Origin: Helicobacter sp. MIT 21-1697
Lineage (GTDB): Bacteria; Campylobacterota; Campylobacteria; Campylobacterales; Helicobacteraceae
Assembly: GCF_026241255.1 (NCBI RefSeq)
Contig: NZ_JAPHNC010000002.1
Location: 124,001 to 188,000, forward strand
Direction of reading: 5' to 3'
Length of the DNA: 64,000 nucleotides
A program made the position numbers and the translations under genes. Below are positions 18,318 through 25,947 of this stretch, in pieces (the first letter of the stretch is position 1; each line of letters opens with the position of its first letter). The notes beneath the pieces were generated by a model, which saw nothing but the letters and a program-made list of their open reading frames with translations, did no database searches and was not told the origin of the DNA.

Positions 18318-20144
18318 ATGAAACATCTATTTCTTCCTCTACTTTTTATTTGCAGTATCATATCTATCTTGTGTGTGGGATTCTATCCATATCTATCTCT
18401 TTTGTTCTATCCTGCTTTTTTTGGAATCTTTGTGGTTTTATTTGCATATAGCTATGAAGTTTTAAAAGTAAGAAAACAAGCCACAATTAAGGCTTACTAC
18501 AAAAGAGATTCCTTTTTATATCGCTATTTTGGACATTTCTTTCTTACTAAAATTGTAAGTCTTGTCATTGCGCTTGTGGGGAGTGTGTCGCTTTTTTTTA
18601 TGCTTGTATTTCCTAGTGGAAGCGAGATTCTTATTTTTTGTTTGCTTGTACCTTGTAGTGTATATGGATTTAGACTTGTATATCTTATTTGTAATGCAAA
18701 TTTAAGCCCTGATTTTGCCCCTATTTTGGCAAAAAAATATACCGCACTTATAACCGCTTTTCTTGCACTTATGTGTGAGGTTGCGCTCAATAATTTTGCA
18801 CCCATTGTTTTAGAATCTAACGATATACACGCTCATTATCTTGTGCTTATGGAGAATTATAACATTGCCCAAATGCACTCACATTTTTGGCAAGAACTCT
18901 TTGGCTTTATCTTGCTAAAAAAAGCATTACTTGATGTGCTTTATTTTAGTATTGCCGATAGTTATTTGCATTTTGCACTTATTTTACTTTTTGCTTGTGG
19001 GCATTTTGCTTCATTTGCGAGTTTCTCTCTTATGTGTGTAGGGGGCATAGTGCCTAAAACTCACTTAGAACAAAAGAGCAAAAACGAGCAAGATACTCCT
19101 ACAATCATAGAATCTCGCGCATTTAAACAATTTTTTGCTATGGTATTTTTTCTTATCTTTATTTACATTGCCTTTAATGTGAGCATTCATTTGCAGCCTT
19201 TAGCTAAGCATCATCATCTCCCACCACTTTTAAGTGAGCAGATTCTAAAAGAAAATGAAAGTTATATTCAAATCAGTATGCAGGGCGCACAAAGCCTTAT
19301 ACGCTCTAATGATTTACCTTCATTGGAGTATAAAATCAAAGAGAATCTTGCCTTTTTTGAATCTCATCTTAATACCGATACAGAAAAGATTGTAAATGAA
19401 TATCTTGCTCACAAAGAGCGCATTATTGATGAATATTCCAAATGGTATTTTAGTGTGCGTGGCGAATACACAAGGCTTTTTTATGCAGCCATTGGTAAAG
19501 GAGAGGATATTGCTCAAGAGCAATTTATTTTTTTGCTTAAAGCCCATACGCCTTATGATTTACAAGAGCATTTAAATAATATGTATGATACGCATATTGA
19601 GAATCTTAAATCTCGCCTAAAGCAGAGTTTTGGCTTTTTTACAACACATAAAAAACCCTCTAATGCCGCTATTTCTCTTACTCTCTCACTTGAGGATATA
19701 AATGCACAAATTAACTCACTCTCTCCACGCGCTACTGATGGCGTAGCAGCCCTTTTGGGAGCGAGCGTAGTGGGAGCGATGATTCTTAAATCTTCGGGCA
19801 AGGCAGTTGCTAAATCTACTGCCAAAGCTGTGAGCAAGAGTGTGGCAAAAAAAGGTTTATCTGGGGCAGTTGGAGCAGGTGGTTCAATAGTATGTGGAAT
19901 GTTCGCACCTTTATGCGCGATTGGGTTTTTTGTCGCTAGTGATTATGCGATTAATACTATTGATGAAGCACTCAATCAAGATGAATTTAAGCGACAAATG
20001 CGTGAGGGATTTGATTTGTGGGAGCTTCAGCTAAAAAACAGCCTCATTAGTTATAATTCGCAACTTTCAAAACAGATATTAGAGAAACTTTCATTACAAG
20101 ATGATTCTTATAGGGAATCTGCTCCCAAAGAGAGCAAAGAATGA
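18318..20144 (+). CDS. Large integral membrane protein, function unknown
   Basis: A 608-residue protein. About residues 1-245 hold at least six hydrophobic segments (for example FLPLLFICSIISILCVGFY and IVSLVIALVGSVSLFFMLVF). A long soluble, helical middle follows (LLSEQILKENESYIQISMQ to EDINAQINSLS). Near the C-terminus a Gly/Ala-rich region (GVAALLGASVVGAMIL, GLSGAVGAGGSIVCGMF, GFFVASDYAINTIDEA) looks like re-entrant or membrane-inserting helices. I recognise no family. Its stop overlaps the following transporter gene (ATGA), so the two are translationally coupled. Nothing in the sequence gives a catalytic motif. Confidence 0.72.
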   Translation: MKHLFLPLLFICSIISILCVGFYPYLSLLFYPAFFGIFVVLFAYSYEVLKVRKQATIKAYYKRDSFLYRYFGHFFLTKIVSLVIALVGSVSLFFMLVFPSGSEILIFCLLVPCSVYGFRLVYLICNANLSPDFAPILAKKYTALITAFLALMCEVALNNFAPIVLESNDIHAHYLVLMENYNIAQMHSHFWQELFGFILLKKALLDVLYFSIADSYLHFALILLFACGHFASFASFSLMCVGGIVPKTHLEQKSKNEQDTPTIIESRAFKQFFAMVFFLIFIYIAFNVSIHLQPLAKHHHLPPLLSEQILKENESYIQISMQGAQSLIRSNDLPSLEYKIKENLAFFESHLNTDTEKIVNEYLAHKERIIDEYSKWYFSVRGEYTRLFYAAIGKGEDIAQEQFIFLLKAHTPYDLQEHLNNMYDTHIENLKSRLKQSFGFFTTHKKPSNAAISLTLSLEDINAQINSLSPRATDGVAALLGASVVGAMILKSSGKAVAKSTAKAVSKSVAKKGLSGAVGAGGSIVCGMFAPLCAIGFFVASDYAINTIDEALNQDEFKRQMREGFDLWELQLKNSLISYNSQLSKQILEKLSLQDDSYRESAPKESKE

Positions 20145-20740
20145 AAGCAGCTCAAGAGGAGATAAGGGTGAGAGAGATGAGTATTTGGGTTTTTGTAGGT
20201 AGCTCATTACTTTTTGCTTGCATTATTGTTTTAGCAAATTATAGTGTGCAATATCCTGTGCTTGACACACCACTCACTTATGGAGCTTTGAGCTATCCTC
20301 TTAGTTTTTTACTCATAGATGTATTAAGCGAAAAATATAGCAAACCTCAAGTATTAAAAGTCCTTTGGTGTGGGCTTATACTTGCTTTTATCCCATCACT
20401 TTTGGCAAGTGAGTTGAGTATAGCCATTGCGAGTGTATGTGCTTTTTTTGTCTCACAGAATCTTGATGTGTATATATTTTTTTATCTTAAAAATCGTTTT
20501 CCGCGCTTATGGTGGCTTCGTAATAACGCAAGCACAATTATTGCACAATTTATTGACACAATGATTTTCTTTCATATTGCCTTTTTATTTGCGTATCCGT
20601 GGGAGCAAGTTATGGCTATGGTTTTTGCAGATTTTTGCATCAAAGCTTTTCTTGCTCTGTGCGATACGCCATTTTTTTATGCCCTTGCTATACGCGAGCG
20701 TAAGCAACCTAAAATAACTCAAAAACGAGGTGAAGTATGA
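20141..20740 (+). CDS. Queuosine precursor transporter, VUT family (YhhQ-like)
   Basis: A 199-residue polytopic membrane protein. Family-typical stretches are LACIIVLANYSVQYP, GALSYPLSFLLIDVLSEKYSKPQVLKVLWCG and NNASTIIAQFIDTMIFFHIAF near the end, the last being characteristic of VUT/YhhQ proteins that import queuosine precursors (preQ0/preQ1) for tRNA modification. It overlaps the previous membrane-protein gene by 4 bp and the following psd by 4 bp (ATGA), so the three are likely one operon, though no common function is evident. Confidence 0.85.
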   Translation: MKAAQEEIRVREMSIWVFVGSSLLFACIIVLANYSVQYPVLDTPLTYGALSYPLSFLLIDVLSEKYSKPQVLKVLWCGLILAFIPSLLASELSIAIASVCAFFVSQNLDVYIFFYLKNRFPRLWWLRNNASTIIAQFIDTMIFFHIAFLFAYPWEQVMAMVFADFCIKAFLALCDTPFFYALAIRERKQPKITQKRGEV

Positions 20741-21522
20741 ATCTTTCTAATAAAATCTCACGGCTCTTTGGGCGTTTTGCATCATATGAGTTTCCCTCTC
20801 CATTGCAAAATCTCATTAATGCTCTGTATGTAAAAATCTTTGATATTGAGCTGAATGAGTTTGCACCTGTTTCTAGTTATGCTTCGCTCAATGCACTTTT
20901 TACACGAGCACTTACAAGCCAGAGAGTGATTAATCCTAATCCTATTGTGCTTATCGCGCCTTGTGATTCTCTGATAACGCAAATAGGCAAAAGCACAGAA
21001 AAAAATGCCCTCCAAATCAAGGGTATGGAATATTCTATTGAAGAACTTTTGGGACAGAAGCTTGATAGGGAATTTTATTATATAAATTTTTATCTTTCAC
21101 CAAAAGACTATCATCGCTATCACGCGCCTTGTGATATGGAGATTTATGAGGTGCGGTATTTTGGTGGAGAACTGCTACCTGTGAATCTCCGCTCTTTGAA
21201 TAAAAATCAAAGTCTTTTTGTTCGCAATGAACGCGTAGTCGTGGTGGGTAAAACATCAAGCAATAAATGGCTGTATTTTGTCGCCATAGGTGCGTTAAAT
21301 GTAGGGAGTATGGTAATGCACTTTGAAAGTAGGATTGAGAGTAATGCTAAGGCACACGATATTTGCTATACTTACCGCACACCTATTGCCATAAAAAAGG
21401 GAGAGGAGTTGGGAATGTTTAAAATGGGTTCAACCATTGTGCTTTTGATGGAGCAGATGATTCCAGATGTCCATATGAATGAAAAAGTTAAATTTGCCCA
21501 AGACATAGGCACTCATACATAA
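20737..21522 (+). CDS. psd: Phosphatidylserine decarboxylase
   Basis: A 261-residue proenzyme that makes phosphatidylethanolamine, the main Helicobacter membrane lipid. Self-cleavage occurs at the conserved Gly-Ser pair in FKMGSTIVLLME (classic LGST motif with Met for Leu), which creates the pyruvoyl group. Other marks are APCDSLITQIGK, FYLSPKDYHRYHAPCD and NVGSMVMHFESRI. The length agrees with the H. pylori enzyme. It is followed 25 bp downstream by nadA; psd-nadA neighbourhoods are known in H. pylori. Confidence 0.95.
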   Translation: MNLSNKISRLFGRFASYEFPSPLQNLINALYVKIFDIELNEFAPVSSYASLNALFTRALTSQRVINPNPIVLIAPCDSLITQIGKSTEKNALQIKGMEYSIEELLGQKLDREFYYINFYLSPKDYHRYHAPCDMEIYEVRYFGGELLPVNLRSLNKNQSLFVRNERVVVVGKTSSNKWLYFVAIGALNVGSMVMHFESRIESNAKAHDICYTYRTPIAIKKGEELGMFKMGSTIVLLMEQMIPDVHMNEKVKFAQDIGTHT

Positions 21523-21547
21523 ATCTAATAAAAATAAGGAATAACTT

Positions 21548-22561
21548 ATGTCAGCAACAATCACCGATGAAATTAAAGATTTACTTCATAAGCTTGATGG
21601 GCTTTTGGTAGCACATTATTATCAAAAAGATGAGATTGTCGCCTTAGCGGATTTATGTGGCGATAGTTTAGAGCTTTCTCGTAAAGCCTCACAGAGTGAA
21701 AAGAATCTCATTGTCTTTTGTGGCGTGGCATTTATGGGGCAAAGTGTCAAAGTGCTTGCTCCACAAAAGCGTGTGATAATGCCGCGTTTAGCGTGTTGTT
21801 CAATGGCAAGAATGATTGATAGTGATTATTATGATGAGAGTATTGCACTTTTGCAATCGTATGGTTTGAGTAAAGATTCTATTTTTCCTATTACTTATAT
21901 CAACTCAAATGCTGATGTCAAAGCAAAAGTCGCGCAAATGGGAGGGCTTGTCTGCACAAGTGCGAATGCTGATAAAATCTTTGCCTTTGCAAAAGAGCAG
22001 GGCAAAAAGATATTTTTTCTCCCCGATAAATGTCTAGGAGAGAATCTCGCTCGTTTGAATCACAAAAAATCCGCAATATTACGCACAGATAGCAAAGAAA
22101 AAGTGCTTGATGCTGATGTGATTTGCTATGATGGATTTTGTTCCGTGCATCAGCTTTTTACTCCCGAAGATATTGCTTTTTATCGTAACAAATTTGCTGA
22201 TATAAAAATCGTAGTGCATCCCGAATGCGACCCAAATGTCGTGGAACTTGCTGATTTTGTCGGCTCTACAAGCCAGATTATTGCTTATGTGCGGTCTTTG
22301 CCTTTGGAGCAAAAAGTCGCTGTGGGCACAGAGTTTAATCTTGTCAATCGGTTGCGCCCAAAACATAATGGCAAACAAACTACTTTTGTGTTGAGCTCAA
22401 GTAAGCCTCAATGCCCCACGATGAATGAAACAACCCTTGAAGATGTGCGCGATGTGCTCCTTGCTTTTGAAGATGATAAGCCTATCAATGAAGTATTTTT
22501 AGATAATGAGATTCAAAAATGGGCAAAAATTGCCCTTGATAGAATGCTTGAGCTCTCTTAA
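21548..22561 (+). CDS. nadA: Quinolinate synthase
   Basis: A 337-residue 4Fe-4S enzyme condensing iminoaspartate with dihydroxyacetone phosphate to give quinolinate. Marks are [22 protein letters not shown] at the N-terminus and ligand cysteines in [21 protein letters not shown] (cluster) and [10 protein letters not shown] near the end. [11 protein letters not shown] and [21 protein letters not shown] are also typical. It supplies NadC, encoded earlier in the window. nadB is not seen here. Confidence 0.95.
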   Translation: MSATITDEIKDLLHKLDGLLVAHYYQKDEIVALADLCGDSLELSRKASQSEKNLIVFCGVAFMGQSVKVLAPQKRVIMPRLACCSMARMIDSDYYDESIALLQSYGLSKDSIFPITYINSNADVKAKVAQMGGLVCTSANADKIFAFAKEQGKKIFFLPDKCLGENLARLNHKKSAILRTDSKEKVLDADVICYDGFCSVHQLFTPEDIAFYRNKFADIKIVVHPECDPNVVELADFVGSTSQIIAYVRSLPLEQKVAVGTEFNLVNRLRPKHNGKQTTFVLSSSKPQCPTMNETTLEDVRDVLLAFEDDKPINEVFLDNEIQKWAKIALDRMLELS

Positions 22562-22575
22562 AAGATAAAAGTAAT

Positions 22576-22622
22576 TTTACCTTTTGTAACACACTTTTTT
22601 AAATTTACAAAAAAAAAAAAAA
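22576..22622 (+). promoter_or_regulatory. Upstream module copy A: 16-nt motif plus A14 tract
   Basis: TTTACCTTTTGTAACA (22576-22591) contains the dyad TTAC-N5-GTAA. Nine bases later AAATTTAC runs into fourteen A (22609-22622). The same layout recurs at 23850-23895. It is probably promoter or operator DNA; A tracts of this length can vary and alter expression. Confidence 0.6.
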
Positions 22623-22660
22623 TAAAGTTATTCATTAAATAATTTTTATTAAAAATATTC

Positions 22661-22698
22661 TGTTCCACTTTTTATATTTTTGTATATCAAGTGGAACA
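22661..22698 (+). promoter_or_regulatory. Leader inverted repeat, copy A
   Basis: TGTTCCACTT (22661-22670) pairs perfectly with AAGTGGAACA (22689-22698) across an 18-base loop. It ends 14 bases before the strong AGGAGGGA ribosome site of the small gene at 22727. Compared with copy B at 23942-23970, two base pairs of the stem are swapped in a compensatory way, which points to a structured RNA leader. Confidence 0.65.
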
Positions 22699-22726
22699 AT
22701 AAATCTTACTTTAGGAGGGACTTCCT

Positions 22727-22990
22727 ATGAAAAAACTTGTTTCAGTTTTATTGGTGTCAGCTTTATTTGGTGCAAGTAGCTTGGTGGCAGTTGAGCCAAC
22801 ATCAAAAGATGTAAATAAGCTACAAGCTAGTGAGAGCGAATTTCTCTTTGGTAAGCAAGAAAACAATAATGTTGCTCTCCTTTCTGAAAAAGAAATGAAA
22901 GAAACTAAAGGGGAATTTTTCTCTGGTTTAGGTGCTGGTTTGCTTGTTTTGGCTGTTGATAAATATGGTCAAAAAAAGGGTTGGTGGTAA
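22727..22990 (+). CDS. Small exported peptide with a bacteriocin-leader-like internal motif
   Basis: An 87-residue protein with very strong ribosome site AGGAGGGA. Residues 1-21 are a Sec signal (KKLVSVLLVSALFGASSLVA). A charged linker follows, then LLSEKEMKETKGE, which resembles the tail of a double-glycine-type leader (pattern E-[LM]-x-x-[TIV]-x-G, but with KG in place of GG). The last 26 residues, FFSGLGAGLLVLAVDKYG..., are glycine-rich and hydrophobic, then basic, and end GWW. This could be a secreted, processed membrane-active peptide; that is inference only. It could equally be a small periplasmic or lipid-facing protein. The downstream barrel gene is 35 bp away and probably in the same operon, separated by a hairpin that overlaps the stop codon. 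Confidence 0.7.
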   Translation: MKKLVSVLLVSALFGASSLVAVEPTSKDVNKLQASESEFLFGKQENNNVALLSEKEMKETKGEFFSGLGAGLLVLAVDKYGQKKGWW

Positions 22991-23001
22991 TTCCACCAGC
23001 C
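22979..23001 (+). promoter_or_regulatory. Intercistronic hairpin over the stop codon
   Basis: GGTTGGTGG (22979-22987) pairs with CCACCAGCC (22993-23001), nine pairs with one G-U, around loop TAATT that includes the TAA stop. No T run follows, so it is more likely an mRNA-stabilising or attenuating element between the peptide gene and the next gene than a terminator. Confidence 0.6.
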
Positions 23002-23025
23002 AAAATCTTAAATTAAGGAGGATTT

Positions 23026-23781
23026 ATGCAGTTTAGATTCCTTAAAGCTTCGTTACTTTCTCTTGGATTTTTAGGGGCAATGGCTTCTTCTAGCCTTGCT
23101 CTCAATTGCGAGGAAAGTAACTGCGCACACTTTCGTATAGGGGCAGGAGGAGCTTACCATAGCCTTAGTGCCACAGGAGCAGATATAAGTAGCACAGGTG
23201 GTTACCTCTCTTTTGCTGCGCGTGGGACTTTGAAGCAAAGGCTTATGAGCGAGATTAGCGGAAAAGTCGGTGTAGGCAGTGCAAAGGCGAGTGGAAGCTA
23301 TTTTGCAACCCTTGATGAAAAGCCACTTTCAGTTTTCACAGAAGCTTCTTTTAAGATTGGTTTAAATATTGCAAGCAAACAACTACCCTTATTTGTCAAT
23401 GCTGTATATGGTTGGGATAATTTCTCTACAAATACAAAAGATAAGGGTATAGGGCTTTCACGCGAACTTGGTGGCGTAGAACTTGAAGGATTTCTCCCTA
23501 CGAGTAATACTTCAAAAATAGAATATCTTGTGGGCTATTATCGCTTTTTTGCAGGAAATTACCTTTTGCAAAATGATGTAAGCTCAAAACTTGGGGGTTC
23601 AGATTATATGATTAAAGCGAGTTTAGGCTATGCGAGTGATATTACCCCAAATCTAGGATTTTATATTAAAGCCATTGGCAAATATGAAAATATGAGTGCT
23701 TCAAAACTCACAGCCACAGGTGTGAATTACCCTGCAAGCACTAATTATACAGGTATGATAGAACTCGGCATAGAATTATAG
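23026..23781 (+). CDS. Outer-membrane beta-barrel protein, paralogue 1
   Basis: A 251-residue protein with a clear signal peptide (LLSLGFLGAMASSSLA), then LNCEESNCAHFRIGAGGAYH, in which two cysteines spaced CX4C open the mature chain. The body is made of alternating strands with glycine turns (GGYLSFAARG, ISGKVGVGSAKA, FKIGLNIASKQLPLFVNAVYGWDNFS) and ends with GMIELGIEL, a typical barrel C-terminus. It is paralogous to the protein at 24001 over the whole length, including the CX4C start and the SSKIEYLVGYY and YMIKASLGYAS segments. Likely a small surface barrel of a Helicobacter-specific group; the function is unknown. It has its own AAGGAGG site. Confidence 0.8.
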   Translation: MQFRFLKASLLSLGFLGAMASSSLALNCEESNCAHFRIGAGGAYHSLSATGADISSTGGYLSFAARGTLKQRLMSEISGKVGVGSAKASGSYFATLDEKPLSVFTEASFKIGLNIASKQLPLFVNAVYGWDNFSTNTKDKGIGLSRELGGVELEGFLPTSNTSKIEYLVGYYRFFAGNYLLQNDVSSKLGGSDYMIKASLGYASDITPNLGFYIKAIGKYENMSASKLTATGVNYPASTNYTGMIELGIEL

Positions 23782-23814
23782 AATCTCCTTTATTACAAAA
23801 ATCAAACTTTTCTT

Positions 23815-23840
23815 GCTTTTGGGGAGTGCCCCTCAAAGGC
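23815..23840 (+). terminator. Putative intrinsic terminator after barrel paralogue 1
   Basis: GCTTTTGGGG (23815-23824) pairs imperfectly with CCCCTCAAAGGC (23829-23840) over an AGTG loop, and a T-rich stretch follows (TTCTTTCTTT). It lies 34 bp after the stop and just before the second upstream module. Confidence 0.55.
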
Positions 23841-23849
23841 AATTCTTTC

Positions 23850-23895
23850 TTTACCTTTTGTAACATTTTCTCAAAATTTACAAAAAAAAAAAAAA
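23850..23895 (+). promoter_or_regulatory. Upstream module copy B: 16-nt motif plus A14 tract
   Basis: TTTACCTTTTGTAACA (23850-23865) is identical to copy A. Eight bases later AAATTTAC leads into fourteen A (23882-23895). The intervening DNA differs between copies, so the shared blocks look selected. It lies 105 bp before the gene at 24001. Confidence 0.6.
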
Positions 23896-23941
23896 CGCTA
23901 TTTAAGCTATGAGATTAAAAAAATTTTTTAAAATCTAAGCC

Positions 23942-23970
23942 GTTATACTTTAATAGATTAGAAGTATAAC
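23942..23970 (+). promoter_or_regulatory. Leader inverted repeat, copy B
   Basis: GTTATACTT (23942-23950) pairs perfectly with AAGTATAAC (23962-23970) over an 11-base loop. It stands in the same place as copy A, between the A14 module and a GGAGGGA ribosome site. Relative to copy A the stem has C-G to A-T and C-G to T-A exchanges at adjacent pairs, with pairing kept. Confidence 0.65.
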
Positions 23971-24000
23971 TTACATTGTATGTCTTAAAAGGAGGGAATT

Positions 24001-24801
24001 ATGTTGAAATGCCGTAATTTCATTTTTAGATTCTTAATGCTTTATGCAGGAATCTTTAGTGCAAGTCAAGTTTTTGCTTTGAGCTGTGAGGAGACATTAT
24101 GCAAGTCATTGCGCGTAGGTGTGGGCATACCACTTTACCAAACATTTGTTGCCAAAGACGCACATATAGGCAATTCTGGAGGTTATTTTACTCTAGGTGG
24201 CAGATTGATTACTCATAGAATCTTAGCTGAAGCCAATGGGCAAATCGGCATAGGGAGAGCAGATTCAAAAGAATCATATTTTGAAAATACAAACTACAAA
24301 GGCAAAACGACTTCTAGCACACTTGCAGGCGATATAAAGCTTGGTGTGAATGTCTCTAGCGTATCATTGCCTATTTTTATCGCAGGAGTATATGGGTTTG
24401 AAAATTTCTCTCTCTACACAGGTGGTATTTTCTCAAACTATAAAAAAGATGATAAAAAAGGTTTGGCAATGTCTTGGCATTATGCAGGTGCAGAGATAAA
24501 TGGCTCAACAACTTTGCAATCCTCGTCAAAGATAGAGTATTTGCTTGGATATTACTATATCATCAACCAAAAAAGTAATTATAGATTTAGAGACGCAAGA
24601 GTAATTTCGGATTTTGCAGGCACAAACTATATGATTAAGGCAAGTTTGGCTTATGTGGCTGATTTAAATCAAAGTGTGGGCTATTATGTAAGGGGCATTT
24701 ACAAATATCAAAATTTTGCTGCTTCAAAGATGACAAATAACCTTAATTATCCCACTACACAAAACTTTCAGGTTTTGGCAGAAGTTGGACTTGAGTTTTA
24801 A
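24001..24801 (+). CDS. Outer-membrane beta-barrel protein, paralogue 2
   Basis: A 266-residue paralogue of the protein at 23026. The signal peptide (FLMLYAGIFSASQVFA) is followed by LSCEETLCKSLRVGVGI, with the same CX4C pair at the mature N-terminus. Matching strands include GGYFTLGGRL, VNVSSVSLPIFIAGVYGFENFSLY, SSKIEYLLGYYYI and NYMIKASLAYVADL, and the chain ends VLAEVGLEF, a barrel-type C-terminal Phe. It has its own leader (module copy B) and GGAGGGA ribosome site, so it is expressed separately although closely related. No small peptide gene precedes this copy. It converges with tsaD, 5 bp apart. Confidence 0.8.
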   Translation: MLKCRNFIFRFLMLYAGIFSASQVFALSCEETLCKSLRVGVGIPLYQTFVAKDAHIGNSGGYFTLGGRLITHRILAEANGQIGIGRADSKESYFENTNYKGKTTSSTLAGDIKLGVNVSSVSLPIFIAGVYGFENFSLYTGGIFSNYKKDDKKGLAMSWHYAGAEINGSTTLQSSSKIEYLLGYYYIINQKSNYRFRDARVISDFAGTNYMIKASLAYVADLNQSVGYYVRGIYKYQNFAASKMTNNLNYPTTQNFQVLAEVGLEF

Positions 24802-24806
24802 TGGAT

Positions 24807-25883
24807 TCATAAAAAATCACTTGGTAGGCTTTTAGGCGAGATTTGCGCCTCATCTATGGGCGTGAAATCCTGCCTTTTGTAGTGCTCTATTGCCACAGCC
24901 CCAATCATCGCTGCGTTATCAGCACAAAAGGCAAGTTCAGCAAGATGTAATTGCTTCTTATACTCTGCACAAAGCTCACTTAGGGCAGTGCGCAAATATG
25001 TATTTGCACTCGCTCCCCCCACAATGGCAAAATCCGCTAAATCCTGTGTTTGTGGGTTTTGAAAATATAATCTTACTTTTCGCACGATATGTTCGCACGC
25101 ACTTTGTTGGAATCCCGCACAGATACTTCCTAAATCTTTAGGGCTAAGAGGTTGAGACAGAGCCTCAATAGCAAGTCTTACCGCATTTTTTAAGCCTGAA
25201 AAGCTAAATTGTAGCTTTTGATTATGTAAAAGTGGCACAGGGAAACTATGAGATGTAATATGTGGATAATTTTGTATAAATTCTTTAGCATAAGATTCTA
25301 TAAGAGGACCGCCCGGATAGCCTAATCCCAAATATTTAGCAACCTTGTCAAAACTTTCACCAAAGCTATCATCAAGGCTTTGTGCGACAAGACTTATAGT
25401 GTTAAAATTGTGCATTTGGAGAATCTGCGTATGTCCGCCAGATACAAGCAAAATACCAAGAGGTTGGGGTAGAGAGAGGGGTTTAGAGAGGGTGGATTGG
25501 CTATCTGAAGTAGCATTGCGAATACAAAGCGAATAGATATGCCCCTTAAGGTGATTGACACAAATCAGTGGCACTTGTAAGCCAAGACAGAGTGCTTTTG
25601 CCATCATTAAGCCTTCAATGAGCGTTACGCTTAGTCCGGGACGAGTAGTTACTGCAATGGCTTTAATCGCTGATAAATCATTGTTTAAAAATACTTTAAG
25701 CTTTTTTAGAATCTCTGGAAGTCTTTGAGCGTGAAGTCTTGAAGCGATTTCTGGCACAATACCTCCATAAGTGCTATGTTCCTCATCTTGAGAGAGCTTG
25801 ATATGATAAATAAGCGTGGCGTCATCAATGCTTGTTAAGGCGAGTGAGCTATCATCGCAGCTTGATTCTATACTCAAAATCAT
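24807..25883 (-). CDS. tsaD: tRNA N6-adenosine threonylcarbamoyltransferase
   Basis: A 358-residue member of the Kae1/TsaD family that installs t6A at position 37 of ANN-decoding tRNAs with TsaB and TsaE. Features are ILSIESSCDDSSLAL at the N-terminus, STYGGIVPEIASRLHAQ, metal-binding VNHLKGHIYS (HxxxH), ILLVSGGHTQIL, DDSFGESFDKVAKYLGLGYPGGP and IVGGASANTYLR, AFCADNAAMIGAVAIEHY near the end. Length is somewhat longer than the E. coli protein because of an insertion of Ser/Pro-rich residues before PLGILLVSGG. It stands alone on the minus strand. Confidence 0.96.
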   Translation of the reverse strand: MILSIESSCDDSSLALTSIDDATLIYHIKLSQDEEHSTYGGIVPEIASRLHAQRLPEILKKLKVFLNNDLSAIKAIAVTTRPGLSVTLIEGLMMAKALCLGLQVPLICVNHLKGHIYSLCIRNATSDSQSTLSKPLSLPQPLGILLVSGGHTQILQMHNFNTISLVAQSLDDSFGESFDKVAKYLGLGYPGGPLIESYAKEFIQNYPHITSHSFPVPLLHNQKLQFSFSGLKNAVRLAIEALSQPLSPKDLGSICAGFQQSACEHIVRKVRLYFQNPQTQDLADFAIVGGASANTYLRTALSELCAEYKKQLHLAELAFCADNAAMIGAVAIEHYKRQDFTPIDEAQISPKSLPSDFL

Positions 25884-25947
25884 ACACTAATTCCTTCAAA
25901 TGCCAAAGTATGCTAAGATTATACATTAAGAAGTTTAAGGATTATCT

